From NCBI GenBank assembly GCA_009837885.1, contig VXSP01000043.1, positions 101,898-165,897 on the forward strand: a stretch of 64,000 nt of DNA, written 5' to 3'. The first letter of the stretch is position 1. Every line of letters begins with the position of its first letter. Below are positions 54,964 to 63,850 of the stretch, piece after piece. Under the pieces are notes generated by a model. It was not told the DNA's origin and searched no databases. It saw nothing but the letters and a program-made list of their open reading frames with translations. Both the position numbers and the translations under genes were made by a program. The DNA comes from Holophagales bacterium (GTDB lineage Bacteria; Acidobacteriota; Thermoanaerobaculia; Multivoradales; Multivoraceae).

Positions 54964-55884
54964 CTACGCGCGGTCGAGGAGCCGGAGCATGACGGCCTTC
55001 TGGGTGTGCATGCGGTTCTCAGCCTGGTCGAAGACGCGGCTTCGCGGGCCGTCGACGACGGAGGCCGTGACTTCCTCGCCCCGGTGGCAGGGCAGGCAGT
55101 GGAGGTAGATCGCGTCGTCGCTGGCCCTGGACATCAGGTCGTCGTCGACGGTGTAGCCGTCGAAGTCGGCAAGGCGCTGCTCTCGTTCCTGCTCCTGGCC
55201 CATCGAGGTCCAGACGTCGCTGTAGACGGCGTCCGCGCCGGCGGCGGCGGCCCGCGGGTCGGTTCCGGTTTCGATCCCGGCGCCGGTGCCGGCGGCGAGT
55301 TCTCCAGCGAGATCCAGGTACTTGCCGGCGACTTCGTAGCCTGGGGGAGAGGCGATGGAGAAGTCGACGCCCGCGCGTGCGCAGGCGATCATCAGGGAGT
55401 GGGCGACGTTGTTGCCGTCGCCGATGTAGGCGATCCGGCGGCCACGCAGGCCGCCGAACTCCTGGCGAACGGTCATCAGGTCGGCGAGCGCCTGGCAGGG
55501 GTGCAGCTCGTCGGTCAACCCGTTGATCACGGGCACCGTGGCGTGCTCGGCCATCTCGACGACCGTACGGTGTTCGAAGGTGCGCAGCATGATGAGGTTC
55601 ACGTAGCGGGACAGGACGCGCGCAGTATCGGCGATCGTCTCCCCGCGGCCGATCTGGAGGTCGCGGCTGGAGAGGAAGATCGGCTGGCCTCCGAGCTGCG
55701 CCATGCCCGCTCCGAAACTGACCCGGGTTCGCGTCGACGACTTCTCGAAGTAGAGGCCGATCGACCGGCCCCTGAGGGCGTCGCGGTGGGCTTGCGGTCT
55801 GGCGTCGAGTTCCTGGGCCAGTTCGAGGATCGACTCGAGTTGGCCTTCCTCGAGGTCGGCGATCGAGATCAGATGTTCGGGCAT
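54964..55884 (-). CDS. argF: Ornithine carbamoyltransferase
   Basis: ArgF makes citrulline from ornithine and carbamoyl phosphate. The 306-residue product has the carbamoyl phosphate loop 'EKSSTRTRVSFGAGMAQLGG' (about 51-70), 'MLRTFEHRTVVEMAE', 'HPCQALADLMTV', 'VYSDVWTSMGQE' and 'LHCLPCHRGEEV', with the catalytic Cys in HCLP. The start is taken as ATG 55884, since GGAGAG lies at the right distance; the ATG three codons earlier is too close to it. purB follows 63 bases downstream. No other arg gene is near. Confidence 0.93.
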   Translation of the reverse strand: MPEHLISIADLEEGQLESILELAQELDARPQAHRDALRGRSIGLYFEKSSTRTRVSFGAGMAQLGGQPIFLSSRDLQIGRGETIADTARVLSRYVNLIMLRTFEHRTVVEMAEHATVPVINGLTDELHPCQALADLMTVRQEFGGLRGRRIAYIGDGNNVAHSLMIACARAGVDFSIASPPGYEVAGKYLDLAGELAAGTGAGIETGTDPRAAAAGADAVYSDVWTSMGQEQEREQRLADFDGYTVDDDLMSRASDDAIYLHCLPCHRGEEVTASVVDGPRSRVFDQAENRMHTQKAVMLRLLDRA

Positions 55885-56011
55885 GTGAGGCATCTCTCCG
55901 TTGAGCCGGACTTCATGGGGCGGGCTACACTGCCTGTCCCGTGGCTTTCTCGGCGCGAATAATACACCACGTTGACGCACGACTATTCACTTCCGCTCCA
56001 GGCGCCGAAGG

Positions 56012-56587
56012 GTGAGCGGCGGGGATGCCAGCCGGCCACCGTGGGTGCTGGTCACTGGCAACGCGAACAAGCGGCGCGAGGCGGAACGGATCGTCGGCCG
56101 CCGGTTGGAGACGGTGGCGATCGATCTGCCGGAGATTCAGTCGGGCGACCTGATCGAGGTGCTGCGGTTCAAGGCGGAGGCGGCCTGGCAACGGCTCGAG
56201 CGGCCGGTCGTGGTCGAGGAAACCGGCCTCGAACTGGCCTGCATGAACGGTTTCCCGGGGCCGCTGGTCAAGTGGATGCTGGAGGCGGTGGGCGATGAGG
56301 GCATCGCGAACGTCGCCATTCGTGCCGGCGACCCCGGGGTCGTGGCCCGATGCGCCCTGATGCTCAGGGATGGCGATCGGGAAGTGATCGCCGAGGGCGC
56401 GACGACCGGCCGGCTGGTGCTGCCGCCGCGAGGTGAGGGCGGTTTCGGCTGGGATCCGGTATTCGAGCCTGATGGACTCGAGCGGACCTACGCGGAACTG
56501 GGCGATGAGGTCAAGGATCGGATCGGCCACCGGGGGCGTGCCTGGCGCGAGTTTCTCCGGGCTCTCGACTGGCCTGAGAGAAGCTGA
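56012..56587 (+). CDS. rdgB: ITPase-family nucleotide pyrophosphatase, eukaryote/archaea-like
   Basis: These enzymes remove non-canonical purine triphosphates such as ITP and XTP from the pool. The 191-residue product has 'LVTGNANKRREAERIVG', 'IDLPEIQSGDLIEVLRFKAEA' (about 46-66), 'VVVEETGLEL', 'GFPGPLVKWMLEAVGDEGI' and 'GFGWDPVFEPDG'. The order and wording, with 'GFPGPLVKW' rather than 'GxPGxYSAR', match the human ITPA/archaeal branch. The family motif normally has Asp before T/S-G/C-L, but this has Glu ('EETGL'). The gene is convergent with coaE without any spacer. Start GTG 56012. Confidence 0.88.
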   Translation: MSGGDASRPPWVLVTGNANKRREAERIVGRRLETVAIDLPEIQSGDLIEVLRFKAEAAWQRLERPVVVEETGLELACMNGFPGPLVKWMLEAVGDEGIANVAIRAGDPGVVARCALMLRDGDREVIAEGATTGRLVLPPRGEGGFGWDPVFEPDGLERTYAELGDEVKDRIGHRGRAWREFLRALDWPERS

Positions 56588-57193
56588 TCAGGAGCGCTGG
56601 GCGTGGCCCGTCAAGGCGGCGTGCACCGCCTCGACCTGGCCGCGAAGCTCAGCCAGGCCTCCGGTGTTCTCGATCACGAAGTCGGCGGCGGCCCGGCGTT
56701 GCCCGCTCGTGGCCTGGGCCGCCATGCGGGCCTCCGCCTGGTCGCGGCCGAGTCCCCGTTCGACGGCGCGGTCGAGGCGAAGCTGCTCCGGGGCCTCGAC
56801 CGTCACCACGGCGTCATAGCGTCCGCGCCCGCCGCCTTCGGCGAGCAGCGGCACCTCGAAGACGACGACGGCCCCGTCGCCGGCGGCCTCGAGAACCTCC
56901 AGGTAGCGCTGGCCGACGAGGGGATGAATCGCCTGTTCCAGGCGCTTTCGGCTTGACGGGTCGCCGAACACGAGGCGTCCCAGGGCTTCCTTGTCGACGG
57001 AACCGTCCGCCCGCAGCATGTTCGCACCGAAGAGCTCCGCTACCGCGGCGGCGCCGCGCTCACCGGGTCCGTAGAGGTCGGCCACCAGGGCGTCCGCGTC
57101 CGTTACGACGCAGCCCAGTTCCGCCAGCATCGCGCCGACCGTCGACTTGCCGCTGGCGATGCCGCCGGTGAGACCCACCTGAAGAGGTGCCAT
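56588..57193 (-). CDS. coaE: Dephospho-CoA kinase
   Basis: CoaE phosphorylates the ribose 3'-OH of dephospho-CoA, the last step of coenzyme A synthesis. The 201-residue product has the P loop 'GLTGGIASGKSTV', 'GCVVTDADALVADLY', 'IHPLVGQRYLEVLEA', 'VVFEVPLLAEGGGRGRYDAVV', here residues 110-130, and 'ADFVIENTG'. Length is normal. It is divergent from rplM, and its last base abuts the end of the ITPase gene on the other strand. Confidence 0.95.
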   Translation of the reverse strand: MAPLQVGLTGGIASGKSTVGAMLAELGCVVTDADALVADLYGPGERGAAAVAELFGANMLRADGSVDKEALGRLVFGDPSSRKRLEQAIHPLVGQRYLEVLEAAGDGAVVVFEVPLLAEGGGRGRYDAVVTVEAPEQLRLDRAVERGLGRDQAEARMAAQATSGQRRAAADFVIENTGGLAELRGQVEAVHAALTGHAQRS

Positions 57194-57244
57194 GAGGTGA
57201 GTGAGGATACGCGGAGAGCGGCGGTTGACGGACCGGCTTTCGTC

Positions 57245-57273
57245 TTGACAAGGCCCGTCGCGGACTCTACGAT
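57245..57273 (+). promoter_or_regulatory. Strong promoter of the rplM-rpsI operon
   Basis: TTGACA (57245-57250) and TACGAT (57268-57273) are 17 bases apart, close to consensus. It lies about 94 bases before the rplM ATG, in the divergent gap with coaE, and would drive rplM-rpsI and probably rpsB-tsf-pyrH-frr. Confidence 0.75.
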
Positions 57274-57366
57274 CCCCGTTCCTCTGCGCGGGGAGGTTGC
57301 GGTAGGAGTATGTCCGCTCCTGCCGTCAGCCCGTGCGCAACGGAGCGCGCCGGAAGGTACGAACGA

Positions 57367-57846
57367 ATGACAGCGATCACCAAGGCGAGGACGCCCAACC
57401 GGACCTACAGCCCCAAGGCGGGGGAGGTGGAGCGCCGGTGGTACGTCGTCGACGCGGCGGGCGTTCCCCTGGGACGACTGGCGACGCGTCTGGCGCGCAT
57501 CCTCACCGGCAAGGACAAGCCGACCTATGCCCGCCATGTCGACGTCGGCGACTTTGCCGTGGTCGTGAACGCCGAGAAGGCGGTCCTGACGGGCGGCAAG
57601 GACGAGAAGAAGATCTACTACCGGCACAGCGGGCAGCCCGGAAAGCTCAAGACGGAGACGGCCGGACGCCTGCGCGGGCGCAGGCCCACCCGGCTGGTCG
57701 AGCTGGCGGTCAGGGGCATGCTCCCCAAGAACCGCCTCGGCCGTCGCCAACTGCGGAAGCTCAAGGTCTATGCCGGCGCCGAGCATCCGCACGAGGCGCA
57801 ACAGCCCGAAGCGATGACGATCACTCGAGAAGGGAGCGCGAGTTGA
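57367..57846 (+). CDS. rplM: Large ribosomal subunit protein uL13
   Basis: L13 is an early assembly protein of the large subunit. The 159-residue product has '[21 protein letters not shown]', here about residues 24-44, '[21 protein letters not shown]', '[19 protein letters not shown]' and '[10 protein letters not shown]', all typical. The start is ATG 57367 with GGAAGG in front; the open frame upstream does not look like L13. It overlaps the rpsI start by 4 bases, so they are coupled. Confidence 0.97.
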   Translation: MTAITKARTPNRTYSPKAGEVERRWYVVDAAGVPLGRLATRLARILTGKDKPTYARHVDVGDFAVVVNAEKAVLTGGKDEKKIYYRHSGQPGKLKTETAGRLRGRRPTRLVELAVRGMLPKNRLGRRQLRKLKVYAGAEHPHEAQQPEAMTITREGSAS

Positions 57847-58232
57847 CGGAGACGAGCTATGGAACGGGCCGTCGCAAGACGGCCACCGCGCGGGTGTTCC
57901 TGCGCGAAGGCACCGGCGAAATGACCGTCAACGGCGTGGGGATGGACGACTACTTCGGCAGCGAAGTGCTGAAGATGATCATCCGCCAGCCGCTGCAGGT
58001 CGTCGAGAAGGAAGGCGAGCTCGACATGTGGGCCACCGTCCGCGGAGGCGGCAGTTCCGGTCAGGCGGGCGCGATCCGTCACGGTCTGTCACGGGCTCTC
58101 GTGGAGTTTGAACCGACGTTTCGCGAATCGCTCAAGACGGCCGGGTTCATGACTCGCGACCCGCGGCGCAAGGAACGCAAGAAGTACGGTCAGAAGGGTG
58201 CGCGTGCGCGCTTCCAGTTCAGCAAGCGATAG
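57843..58232 (+). CDS. rpsI: Small ribosomal subunit protein uS9
   Basis: S9 contacts tRNA in the P site through its basic C-terminal tail. The 129-residue product has '[18 protein letters not shown]', '[21 protein letters not shown]' (about 73-93) and the closing '[21 protein letters not shown]' (the last 21 residues), with the invariant SKR end. It starts with TTG at 57843, overlapping the rplM stop as TTGA. Its end lies 13 bases before rpsB. Confidence 0.96.
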   Translation: MTETSYGTGRRKTATARVFLREGTGEMTVNGVGMDDYFGSEVLKMIIRQPLQVVEKEGELDMWATVRGGGSSGQAGAIRHGLSRALVEFEPTFRESLKTAGFMTRDPRRKERKKYGQKGARARFQFSKR

Positions 58233-58245
58233 CGGGGGCAGGTTC

Positions 58246-59262
58246 TTGGCTCAGGTCACGATGAAGGAGATGCTGGAGGCCGGTGTGCACTTCGGCCACC
58301 AGACGAGACGCTGGAACCCGAAGATGCGCAGCTACATCTTCGGCCGTCGCAACGGCATCTACATCATCGATCTCCAGCAGACGCTGGAGCGCTTCCGCCA
58401 GGCGGCGGACTACGTGGAGCACATGGCCCGCATGGGACGCCGGCTGCTCTTCGTGGGCACCAAGCGCCAGGCGCAGCAGGCGATCGAGGAAGAGGCGCGC
58501 CGCTGCGGCCAGTTCTACGTCACCCATCGCTGGCTTGGCGGAACCCTGACCAACTTCGTGACCATCCGCGCCTCCGTGGAGCGTCTCCAGGAGACGGAGA
58601 AGAAGCTCGCCGACGAGGACAGTCTGCTGACCAAGAAGGAGATCCTCCGGCTTGAGCGCGAGCGGGACAAGATGGTCCGCAACCTCGACGGGATTCGCGA
58701 CATGGAGCGGTTGCCGGATGCGCTGTTCGTCGTCGATCCGCGGCGTGAGCACATCGCGATCGCGGAGGCGAACAAGCTGAACATCCCCGTCGTGGCCATC
58801 GTCGACACGAACTGCGATCCGGAACTGGTGGACCACGTGATTCCGGGCAACGACGACGCGATCCGGACGATCCGGCTGTTTGCCGGCCGCATTGCGGACT
58901 CCTACATCGAGGGCGCCGCGGCCTGGAGCAAGGACGGCGACGGTGCGGAGGGGGTCGAGCCGGTGGAGACTGCCGGCGACGCGGAGGCCGAGGCCGATAC
59001 GGCGGCGGAGGCTGCCTCCGAGGCCGAGCCCGAGGCTGTGTCCGGGCCTGAGCCTGAGACTGTGTCCGAGCCGGAGGCTGAACCCGAGGCGGTCGAGGCT
59101 GCCGGCGACGCGGAGGCGGAGTCCGAGCCGGCGGCCGAATCGGAAGCCGAGCCCGAGGTCGTGGCGGAAGCCGCCGCCGAGGCGGAAGCCGAGGCCGAGT
59201 CCGGGGCCGGTGAACCGGCAGCCGAAGACGAGCAGGCCGGCAGCGACGCCGAGGTCAACTGA
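58246..59262 (+). CDS. rpsB: Small ribosomal subunit protein uS2 with long acidic C-terminal tail
   Basis: S2 sits on the 30S back near S1. The 338-residue product starts at TTG 58246, giving the familiar '[20 protein letters not shown]'. The S2 body ends near residue 230 ('[16 protein letters not shown]'). It is followed by 108 residues made of Glu, Ala, Ser, Pro, Val and Gly without a single Lys, Arg or His, with 32 Glu and 6 Asp. S2 of most bacteria is about 240-260 residues. A part with 'AGDAEAE' occurs twice, a sign of internal repeat growth. tsf follows after 90 bases. Confidence 0.93.
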   Translation: MAQVTMKEMLEAGVHFGHQTRRWNPKMRSYIFGRRNGIYIIDLQQTLERFRQAADYVEHMARMGRRLLFVGTKRQAQQAIEEEARRCGQFYVTHRWLGGTLTNFVTIRASVERLQETEKKLADEDSLLTKKEILRLERERDKMVRNLDGIRDMERLPDALFVVDPRREHIAIAEANKLNIPVVAIVDTNCDPELVDHVIPGNDDAIRTIRLFAGRIADSYIEGAAAWSKDGDGAEGVEPVETAGDAEAEADTAAEAASEAEPEAVSGPEPETVSEPEAEPEAVEAAGDAEAESEPAAESEAEPEVVAEAAAEAEAEAESGAGEPAAEDEQAGSDAEVN

Positions 59263-59352
59263 CCGCGGCAGCCGCGCACCCGACAGGTGCGGCGTCGGAG
59301 ATCAGATGAAGTTCGAGTCCGAGGCAATCACCGCCTCGTAGGGGAGCAGGAA

Positions 59353-59997
59353 ATGAGTGCGACAGTGACAGCCGGCATGGTCAAGGAGCTCCGGGAGCGA
59401 ACCGGCGCCGGCATGATGGACTGCAAGAAGGCGCTGGTGGAGACCGGCGGCGACCTGGAGGCGTCGATCGACGCCCTGCGGAAGAAGGGGCTGGCATCGG
59501 CCGCCAAGAAGGCGGGCCGGACGACCAGCGACGGCCTGGTGAAGTCCTACATTCACGCCGGCGGCAAGATCGGCGTGTTGCTGGAAATCAACTGCGAGAC
59601 GGACTTCGTCGCGCGGACGGACGATTTCCAGCAACTCGCCCACGACCTCTCGCTCCATGTGGCCGCGAGCCAGCCGCGGTTCATCGGCCGCGACGAAGTG
59701 ACGGACGACGTGCTCGAGCGGGAGAAGAGGATTCACCGGGAACAGGCCCTGGAGTCCGGAAAGCCCGAGCAGATCGTCGAACGGATCGTCGAGGGCCGGA
59801 TGTCAAAGTTCTTTGCCGAGAACTGCCTGCTCGAGCAGCCCTTCGTCAAGGACACAGGACGGACGGTCGAGGAGGTGCTGAAGGAGGCGATCGCCAAGCT
59901 GGGTGAGAACATGCGGATCTGCCGGTTCGCCAGGTTCCAGCTCGGCGGCGACTCGACCGTAGCGATCGCCTCCGCGCCGGCCGCCGATCCGTCCTGA
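59353..59997 (+). CDS. tsf: Translation elongation factor Ts
   Basis: EF-Ts exchanges GDP for GTP on EF-Tu. The 214-residue product has the N-terminal UBA domain '[19 protein letters not shown]', the core '[21 protein letters not shown]' (about 58-78), 'TDFVAR', and 'LLEQPFVKD'. It is the short form, lacking the second core subdomain extension of the E. coli factor. The ATG is preceded by GGAGCAGG. It is placed after rpsB as in most bacteria. Confidence 0.95.
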   Translation: MSATVTAGMVKELRERTGAGMMDCKKALVETGGDLEASIDALRKKGLASAAKKAGRTTSDGLVKSYIHAGGKIGVLLEINCETDFVARTDDFQQLAHDLSLHVAASQPRFIGRDEVTDDVLEREKRIHREQALESGKPEQIVERIVEGRMSKFFAENCLLEQPFVKDTGRTVEEVLKEAIAKLGENMRICRFARFQLGGDSTVAIASAPAADPS

Positions 59998-60004
59998 CGC
60001 TTCG

Positions 60005-60718
60005 ATGACCGAGCCGGCCTACCGCCGCATTCTCCTCAAGCTGTCGGGCGAAGCCCTGATGGGCGACAAGCCCTTCGGTATCGACGAGACGGTGGTTCGC
60101 CGGATCGCCAGTCAGATCCGGGACGTCTTCGAACTCGGAGTCGAGATCGGCATCGTCGTCGGCGGAGGCAACGTGATCCGCGGCCTGGCGGCGAGTCATC
60201 GCGGCGTGGAGCGGGCGACCGGTGACTACATGGGCATGCTGGCGACGGTGATCAACAGCCTGGCCATGCAGGATGCGCTGGAGAAGGCTGGCGTCGCCAC
60301 GCGGGTGCAGACGGCGCTCGAGATGAAGAGCGTCGCCGAACCGTTCATTCGCCGGCGCGCGATCCGGCACCTGGAGAAGGGACGGGTGGTCATCTTCGGC
60401 GCCGGCACCGGCAATCCGTACCTCACGACCGACACCGCGGCCGCGCTGCGCGCCAACGAGATCCAGGCCGAGATCCTCCTGAAGGCGACGCAGGTGGACG
60501 GCGTCTACAGCGCCGATCCCCGTCGCGATGCCGGAGCGGAGCGCCTGCCGGAGGTGACCTACCAGGAGGTCCTGGAACGCAACCTCGGGATCATGGACGC
60601 CGCGGCGATCAGCCTTTGCCGGGAGAACGACCTGCCGATCGCCGTGTTCGACCTGGGGGTTCCCGGCAACATCCGCCGGGTGGTTCTTGGCGAGAAGGTC
60701 GGCTCACTCGTCACCTGA
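60005..60718 (+). CDS. pyrH: Uridylate kinase (UMP kinase)
   Basis: PyrH phosphorylates UMP to UDP and is a hexameric amino-acid-kinase-family enzyme. The 237-residue product has '[20 protein letters not shown]', '[12 protein letters not shown]', '[20 protein letters not shown]' and '[17 protein letters not shown]', then '[18 protein letters not shown]'. It follows tsf by 7 bases and precedes frr, the classical order. Confidence 0.97.
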   Translation: MTEPAYRRILLKLSGEALMGDKPFGIDETVVRRIASQIRDVFELGVEIGIVVGGGNVIRGLAASHRGVERATGDYMGMLATVINSLAMQDALEKAGVATRVQTALEMKSVAEPFIRRRAIRHLEKGRVVIFGAGTGNPYLTTDTAAALRANEIQAEILLKATQVDGVYSADPRRDAGAERLPEVTYQEVLERNLGIMDAAAISLCRENDLPIAVFDLGVPGNIRRVVLGEKVGSLVT

Positions 60719-60764
60719 CCCGCGTTCGACCCGTCCTCTAGAATCCCGGCGGGAGGCTGAGCAG

Positions 60765-61319
60765 ATGCAGGAGTTGTTCTTGGAGATGGAGCTCAAGATG
60801 AAGGATGGCGTCGACCACCTTCACGCGGAGCTCAAGACGCTGCGCACCGGCCGCGCCTCCACCGCGATGCTCGAGGGAGTGACGGTGGAGTACTACGGCA
60901 CGCCGACCCCACTGAACCAGCTCGCCAGCCTGTCGGTCGCCGACGCCACGCTGCTGGTGGCGCAGCCGTTCGACCCGACGCAAATCGCGGCGATCGAACG
61001 GGCGATCCTGGTCGCCGACCTGGGCCTGAACCCGTCGAACGACGGCAGGATCGTCCGCATCCCCGTGCCCCCGCTCACGGAGGAACGGCGGCGCGAGATG
61101 GTGAAGCGTGCCCACGAAATCGCCGAGCGGTTCCGCAACACGGTTCGAGGCGTCCGTCGCGAGGGCAATGAACGCCTGAAGCAGATGGAGAAGGCGAAGG
61201 AGATCTCCCAGGACGACGAGCACCGGGGCGAAAGCGAGATGCAGCGGCTCCACGATCACTACATCGCCCAGGTGAACCTGGCGCTCGCCAACAAGGAGAA
61301 GGACATCCTTGAGGTCTGA
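60765..61319 (+). CDS. frr: Ribosome recycling factor
   Basis: RRF splits post-termination ribosomes with EF-G. The 184-residue product has 'LKTLRTGRASTAMLEGVTVEYYG', here about residues 25-47, 'PTPLNQLASLSVADAT', 'DLGLNPSNDGRIVRIPVPPLTEERR' (spanning 86-110) and 'DHYIAQVNLALANKEKDILEV' at the end. Length is the family norm. The start ATG at 60765 follows a weak AGGCTGAG purine stretch; the open frame from 60687 overlaps pyrH and is not used. Confidence 0.96.
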   Translation: MQELFLEMELKMKDGVDHLHAELKTLRTGRASTAMLEGVTVEYYGTPTPLNQLASLSVADATLLVAQPFDPTQIAAIERAILVADLGLNPSNDGRIVRIPVPPLTEERRREMVKRAHEIAERFRNTVRGVRREGNERLKQMEKAKEISQDDEHRGESEMQRLHDHYIAQVNLALANKEKDILEV

Positions 61320-61360
61320 CGAGGCTCCGCCTCGGACCGACGAGCGTGCCGAGTCGGCCG

Positions 61361-61538
61361 CCTCGGCTGTTCGGACCGAAGGGAAGGGGCCCAACGGCCG
61401 CTCGCGCTCTCGGAGTAACGGGTATGTCGGCGCTCGCTTCGGTCGGCTGCGCTGCGGCAGGCCGTCGGTCGCGGCCACGATCTCGGCAGACGCTTGCCTC
61501 CAGCCCGCTGGTCCCCTTCCCTTCGGTCCTGGCCGAGG
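61361..61538. repeat. Long imperfect inverted repeat before ispDF
   Basis: Arms 61373-61389 and 61513-61529 are perfect 17-base reverse complements. Outside them 61361-61367 and 61532-61538 give 7 more pairs, and inside them about 12 of the next 14 positions match. The whole spans about 178 bases and fills most of the 243-base gap between frr and ispDF. It contains no plausible gene. Confidence 0.75.
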
Positions 61539-61562
61539 CTGGACACCGTTGCACTCCGAATC

Positions 61563-62759
61563 GTGACCTGCTGCGCCATCGTTCCGGCCGCGGGCGGCGG
61601 CCGGCGATTCGGTGGTGACCGGCCCAAGCAGTTCGTGCCGATCTTGGGCCGACCGCTTCTCGCCTGGACGGTCGAGGGGCTGCTGGCGGCGCCTGAAGTC
61701 GAGCGCCTCGTGGTTGCGACGCCGCCGGGACTCAGGAGGGAGACTCGGGCAATGCTGGCGCGGGAGGTCCGGTCTCGGCCGGGGATTGAGATCTCCGCGG
61801 TCGAGGGTGGACGCCGCCGCCAGGACTCGGTGAGAGCCGCGCTCGCGGCGGCGCCGGTCGCCCCCGCCGACTGGGTGGCGGTGCATGACGGCGCCCGGCC
61901 GTGCCTGGCCGCGGCCGACCTGGCGGAAGTGCTGCGGAGCGCCGCCGGAAGTGAGGCGGGCGCGGTGCTCGGTCGCCCGGTGAGCGACACCCTGAAGAGG
62001 GTCAAGATTGGCCGCCTCCACGAGACGGTCGACCGCTCCGGCCTGTTCCGGGCGGAGACGCCGCAGGTGTTTCGGGCCGGGGACCTTCGTGAAGCGCTGG
62101 ACCGCGCGGAGCGGGAGGACCTGGAGGTCAGCGACGAGAGCAGTCTGTTCGCGCCGGGCTCGGTGGCCGCAGTGGCTGCGTCGCGCCCGAATCCGAAGCT
62201 CACCGGCGCTTCGGACCTGCCGGCGATCGAGGCCCTCCTCCGGTCGGAGCGCGAGGCCTCGCCGCCGCTCGAGACGGCCGTGGGGCACGGCTACGACGTC
62301 CACCGGCTGAGCGCCGGACGCCCGTTGATCCTGGGCGGGCAGCGCATAGCGCACGAGGTGGGCCTCGACGGCCACAGCGATGCCGATGTCGTGCTCCACG
62401 CGATCGGTGACGCCCTGCTCGGCGCCGCCGGCCTGGGCGATCTGGGAGTCCACTTCCCGCCGTCCGATGAGGCCTGGCGCGGCGCGGACAGCTCGGAGCT
62501 GTTGGGCCGGATCGTCGCGATGGTCCTGGAACTTGGCTTCGCGGTTCGGAACTGCGACGTGACGCTCATCGCCGAGCGCCCGTCGATGGCGCCGTACCGC
62601 TCGGCGATCGAGGAGCATGTCGCGGGGTTGCTTCGTATCGCGCCCGAGCGGATGAACTTCAAGGCGACGACCCACGAAGGGCTCGGCCCGCTGGGCCGGG
62701 GCGAGGGCATGGCGGCTCATGCGACCGTGCTGCTCGAGCGCGCGAGGGCCGGTGCGTGA
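61563..62759 (+). CDS. ispDF: Bifunctional IspD/IspF enzyme of the MEP isoprenoid pathway
   Basis: The protein performs two non-consecutive steps of isoprenoid precursor synthesis: cytidylyl transfer to MEP (IspD) and cyclisation to 2C-methyl-D-erythritol 2,4-cyclodiphosphate (IspF). The 398-residue product starts with GTG and opens 'IVPAAGGGRRFGGDRPKQF' with 'VAVHDGARPCL' in the IspD half. The IspF half begins near residue 240 with 'GHGYDVHRL', then 'GHSDADVVLHAIGDALLGAAG' (about 264-284), 'DLGVHFPPSD' and 'KATTHEGLGPLGRGEG'. Metal ligands Asp and His of IspF are present. The gene overlaps rlmB by 4 bases. Confidence 0.95.
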   Translation: MTCCAIVPAAGGGRRFGGDRPKQFVPILGRPLLAWTVEGLLAAPEVERLVVATPPGLRRETRAMLAREVRSRPGIEISAVEGGRRRQDSVRAALAAAPVAPADWVAVHDGARPCLAAADLAEVLRSAAGSEAGAVLGRPVSDTLKRVKIGRLHETVDRSGLFRAETPQVFRAGDLREALDRAEREDLEVSDESSLFAPGSVAAVAASRPNPKLTGASDLPAIEALLRSEREASPPLETAVGHGYDVHRLSAGRPLILGGQRIAHEVGLDGHSDADVVLHAIGDALLGAAGLGDLGVHFPPSDEAWRGADSSELLGRIVAMVLELGFAVRNCDVTLIAERPSMAPYRSAIEEHVAGLLRIAPERMNFKATTHEGLGPLGRGEGMAAHATVLLERARAGA

Positions 62760-63538
62760 GCGGACCCTCGAACGTGCCTGAAGGTCGCGAGGAAGGTCGG
62801 TGGCGGCTGGGATTCCAGCCGGTGCGGGAGATCCTGCGGAGCCAGCCGCATCGAGTCGCCGAGGTGCTCATCTCCCGCTCTGCCGGCGACCGCCGCCGGA
62901 CGATCGAGGGGCTTTGCGAACGGCATCGGGTGCGGTTCCGGAGCGTCGCGCCCGCCGAACTGCGGGCGCGTCTCCTGGAAGCTGCCCAGGACCAGGCGGC
63001 GGCGCGCGGCTTCGCGGCCAGTCTGGTGGATGCGGACCGCGGCGGATCGACGGCGGCCGCGATCGATCCCGGCCTCGTCGTTCTGGTTGAAGACGTCCAG
63101 GATCCGCGGAATCTGGGCGCCCTCCTCCGCGTCTGCGAGGGCGTCGGGGTTGGCCGGGTGCTGATCCGCGATCGCGGCGCGGCGCCGCTGTCTCCAGCGG
63201 CTGCTGGCGCCGCGGCGGGAGCGGTCGACTGGCTGACCATCGAACGGATCACCAACAGCGCCCGTGAGATCGAACGCCTCAAGAAGGAGGGCTTCTGGGT
63301 CTACGGGGCCGACGCCGCCGGCGAACCGCCGTGGACCGTGGACCTGAGCGGTCCGGTCGTCGTCTGCATCGGCGGCGAGTCGCGGGGGCTTCGGCGGCGC
63401 ACGAAAGGTCTCTGCGACGGCCTTCTCGGTTTGCCGATGCGTGGCCGGGTCGAATCTCTCAACCTGTCGACGGCGGCTGCCGCGCTGCTCTACGAGGCGG
63501 TGCGCCAGCGTCTTGTCAGGCCGGAGGGCCTGGCGTAG
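62756..63538 (+). CDS. rlmB: SpoU-family 23S rRNA ribose methyltransferase, RlmB-like
   Basis: These SPOUT enzymes methylate a ribose 2'-OH in rRNA. The 260-residue product has an N-terminal substrate-binding region and the three SpoU motifs: 'LVEDVQDPRNLGALLRVCEG' (about 104-123), 'VCIGGESRGLRRR' and 'LPMRGRVESLNLSTAAAALLY'. RlmB is the best match by size and layout, though TrmH-type relatives share the motifs. The GTG start overlaps the ispDF stop (GTGA). tRNA-Thr begins 41 bases after its stop. Confidence 0.88.
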   Translation: MSGPSNVPEGREEGRWRLGFQPVREILRSQPHRVAEVLISRSAGDRRRTIEGLCERHRVRFRSVAPAELRARLLEAAQDQAAARGFAASLVDADRGGSTAAAIDPGLVVLVEDVQDPRNLGALLRVCEGVGVGRVLIRDRGAAPLSPAAAGAAAGAVDWLTIERITNSAREIERLKKEGFWVYGADAAGEPPWTVDLSGPVVVCIGGESRGLRRRTKGLCDGLLGLPMRGRVESLNLSTAAAALLYEAVRQRLVRPEGLA

Positions 63539-63578
63539 ACTCCGGCGTCGCCGTGGCGCCAAGCGCCTCGTAGCGAGG

Positions 63579-63653
63579 GCCGGCATAGCTCAGTGGTAGA
63601 GCAACTGCCTTGTAAGCAGTAGGTCCTCGGTTCGAATCCGGGTGCCGGCTCCA
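63579..63653 (+). tRNA. tRNA-Thr (anticodon UGU)
   Basis: The 75-base gene has acceptor stem GCCGGCA paired with TGCCGGC and an encoded CCA. The anticodon stem ACTGC/GCAGT encloses loop CTTGTAA, giving UGU, which reads ACA. The TTCGAAT T-loop is normal. It starts a Thr-Tyr-Gly run. Confidence 0.96.
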
Positions 63654-63667
63654 CGGAGGAAGTTGCC

Positions 63668-63754
63668 GGAGGTGTGGCCGAGCGGTCAAAGGCAACAGAC
63701 TGTAAATCTGTCGGGCAACGCCCTACGGTGGTTCGAATCCATCCACCTCCACCA
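63668..63754 (+). tRNA. tRNA-Tyr (anticodon GUA)
   Basis: The 87-base class II gene has acceptor stem GGAGGTG paired with CACCTCC, a long variable arm, and an encoded CCA. The anticodon stem ACAGA/TCTGT encloses loop CTGTAAA, giving GUA, the target of queuosine modification for which queA lies in this window. Confidence 0.96.
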
Positions 63755-63775
63755 CTTCCTTCCCTCGCGGGGCGC

Positions 63776-63850
63776 GCGGGAGTAACTCAGGGGTAGAGTC
63801 ACAGCCTTCCAAGCTGTTGGTCGCGGGTTCGAATCCCGTCTCCCGCTCCA
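63776..63850 (+). tRNA. tRNA-Gly (anticodon UCC)
   Basis: The 75-base gene has acceptor stem GCGGGAG paired with CTCCCGC and an encoded CCA. The anticodon stem ACAGC/GCTGT encloses loop CTTCCAA, giving UCC, which reads GGA. Its 3' end is the left arm of an inverted repeat just behind it. Confidence 0.96.

Noticed and set aside
61309..61566. Short ORF in the frr-ispDF gap
   Set aside because: It is made of the two arms of the inverted repeat and overlaps the frr end. It has no ribosome site and low-complexity sequence.
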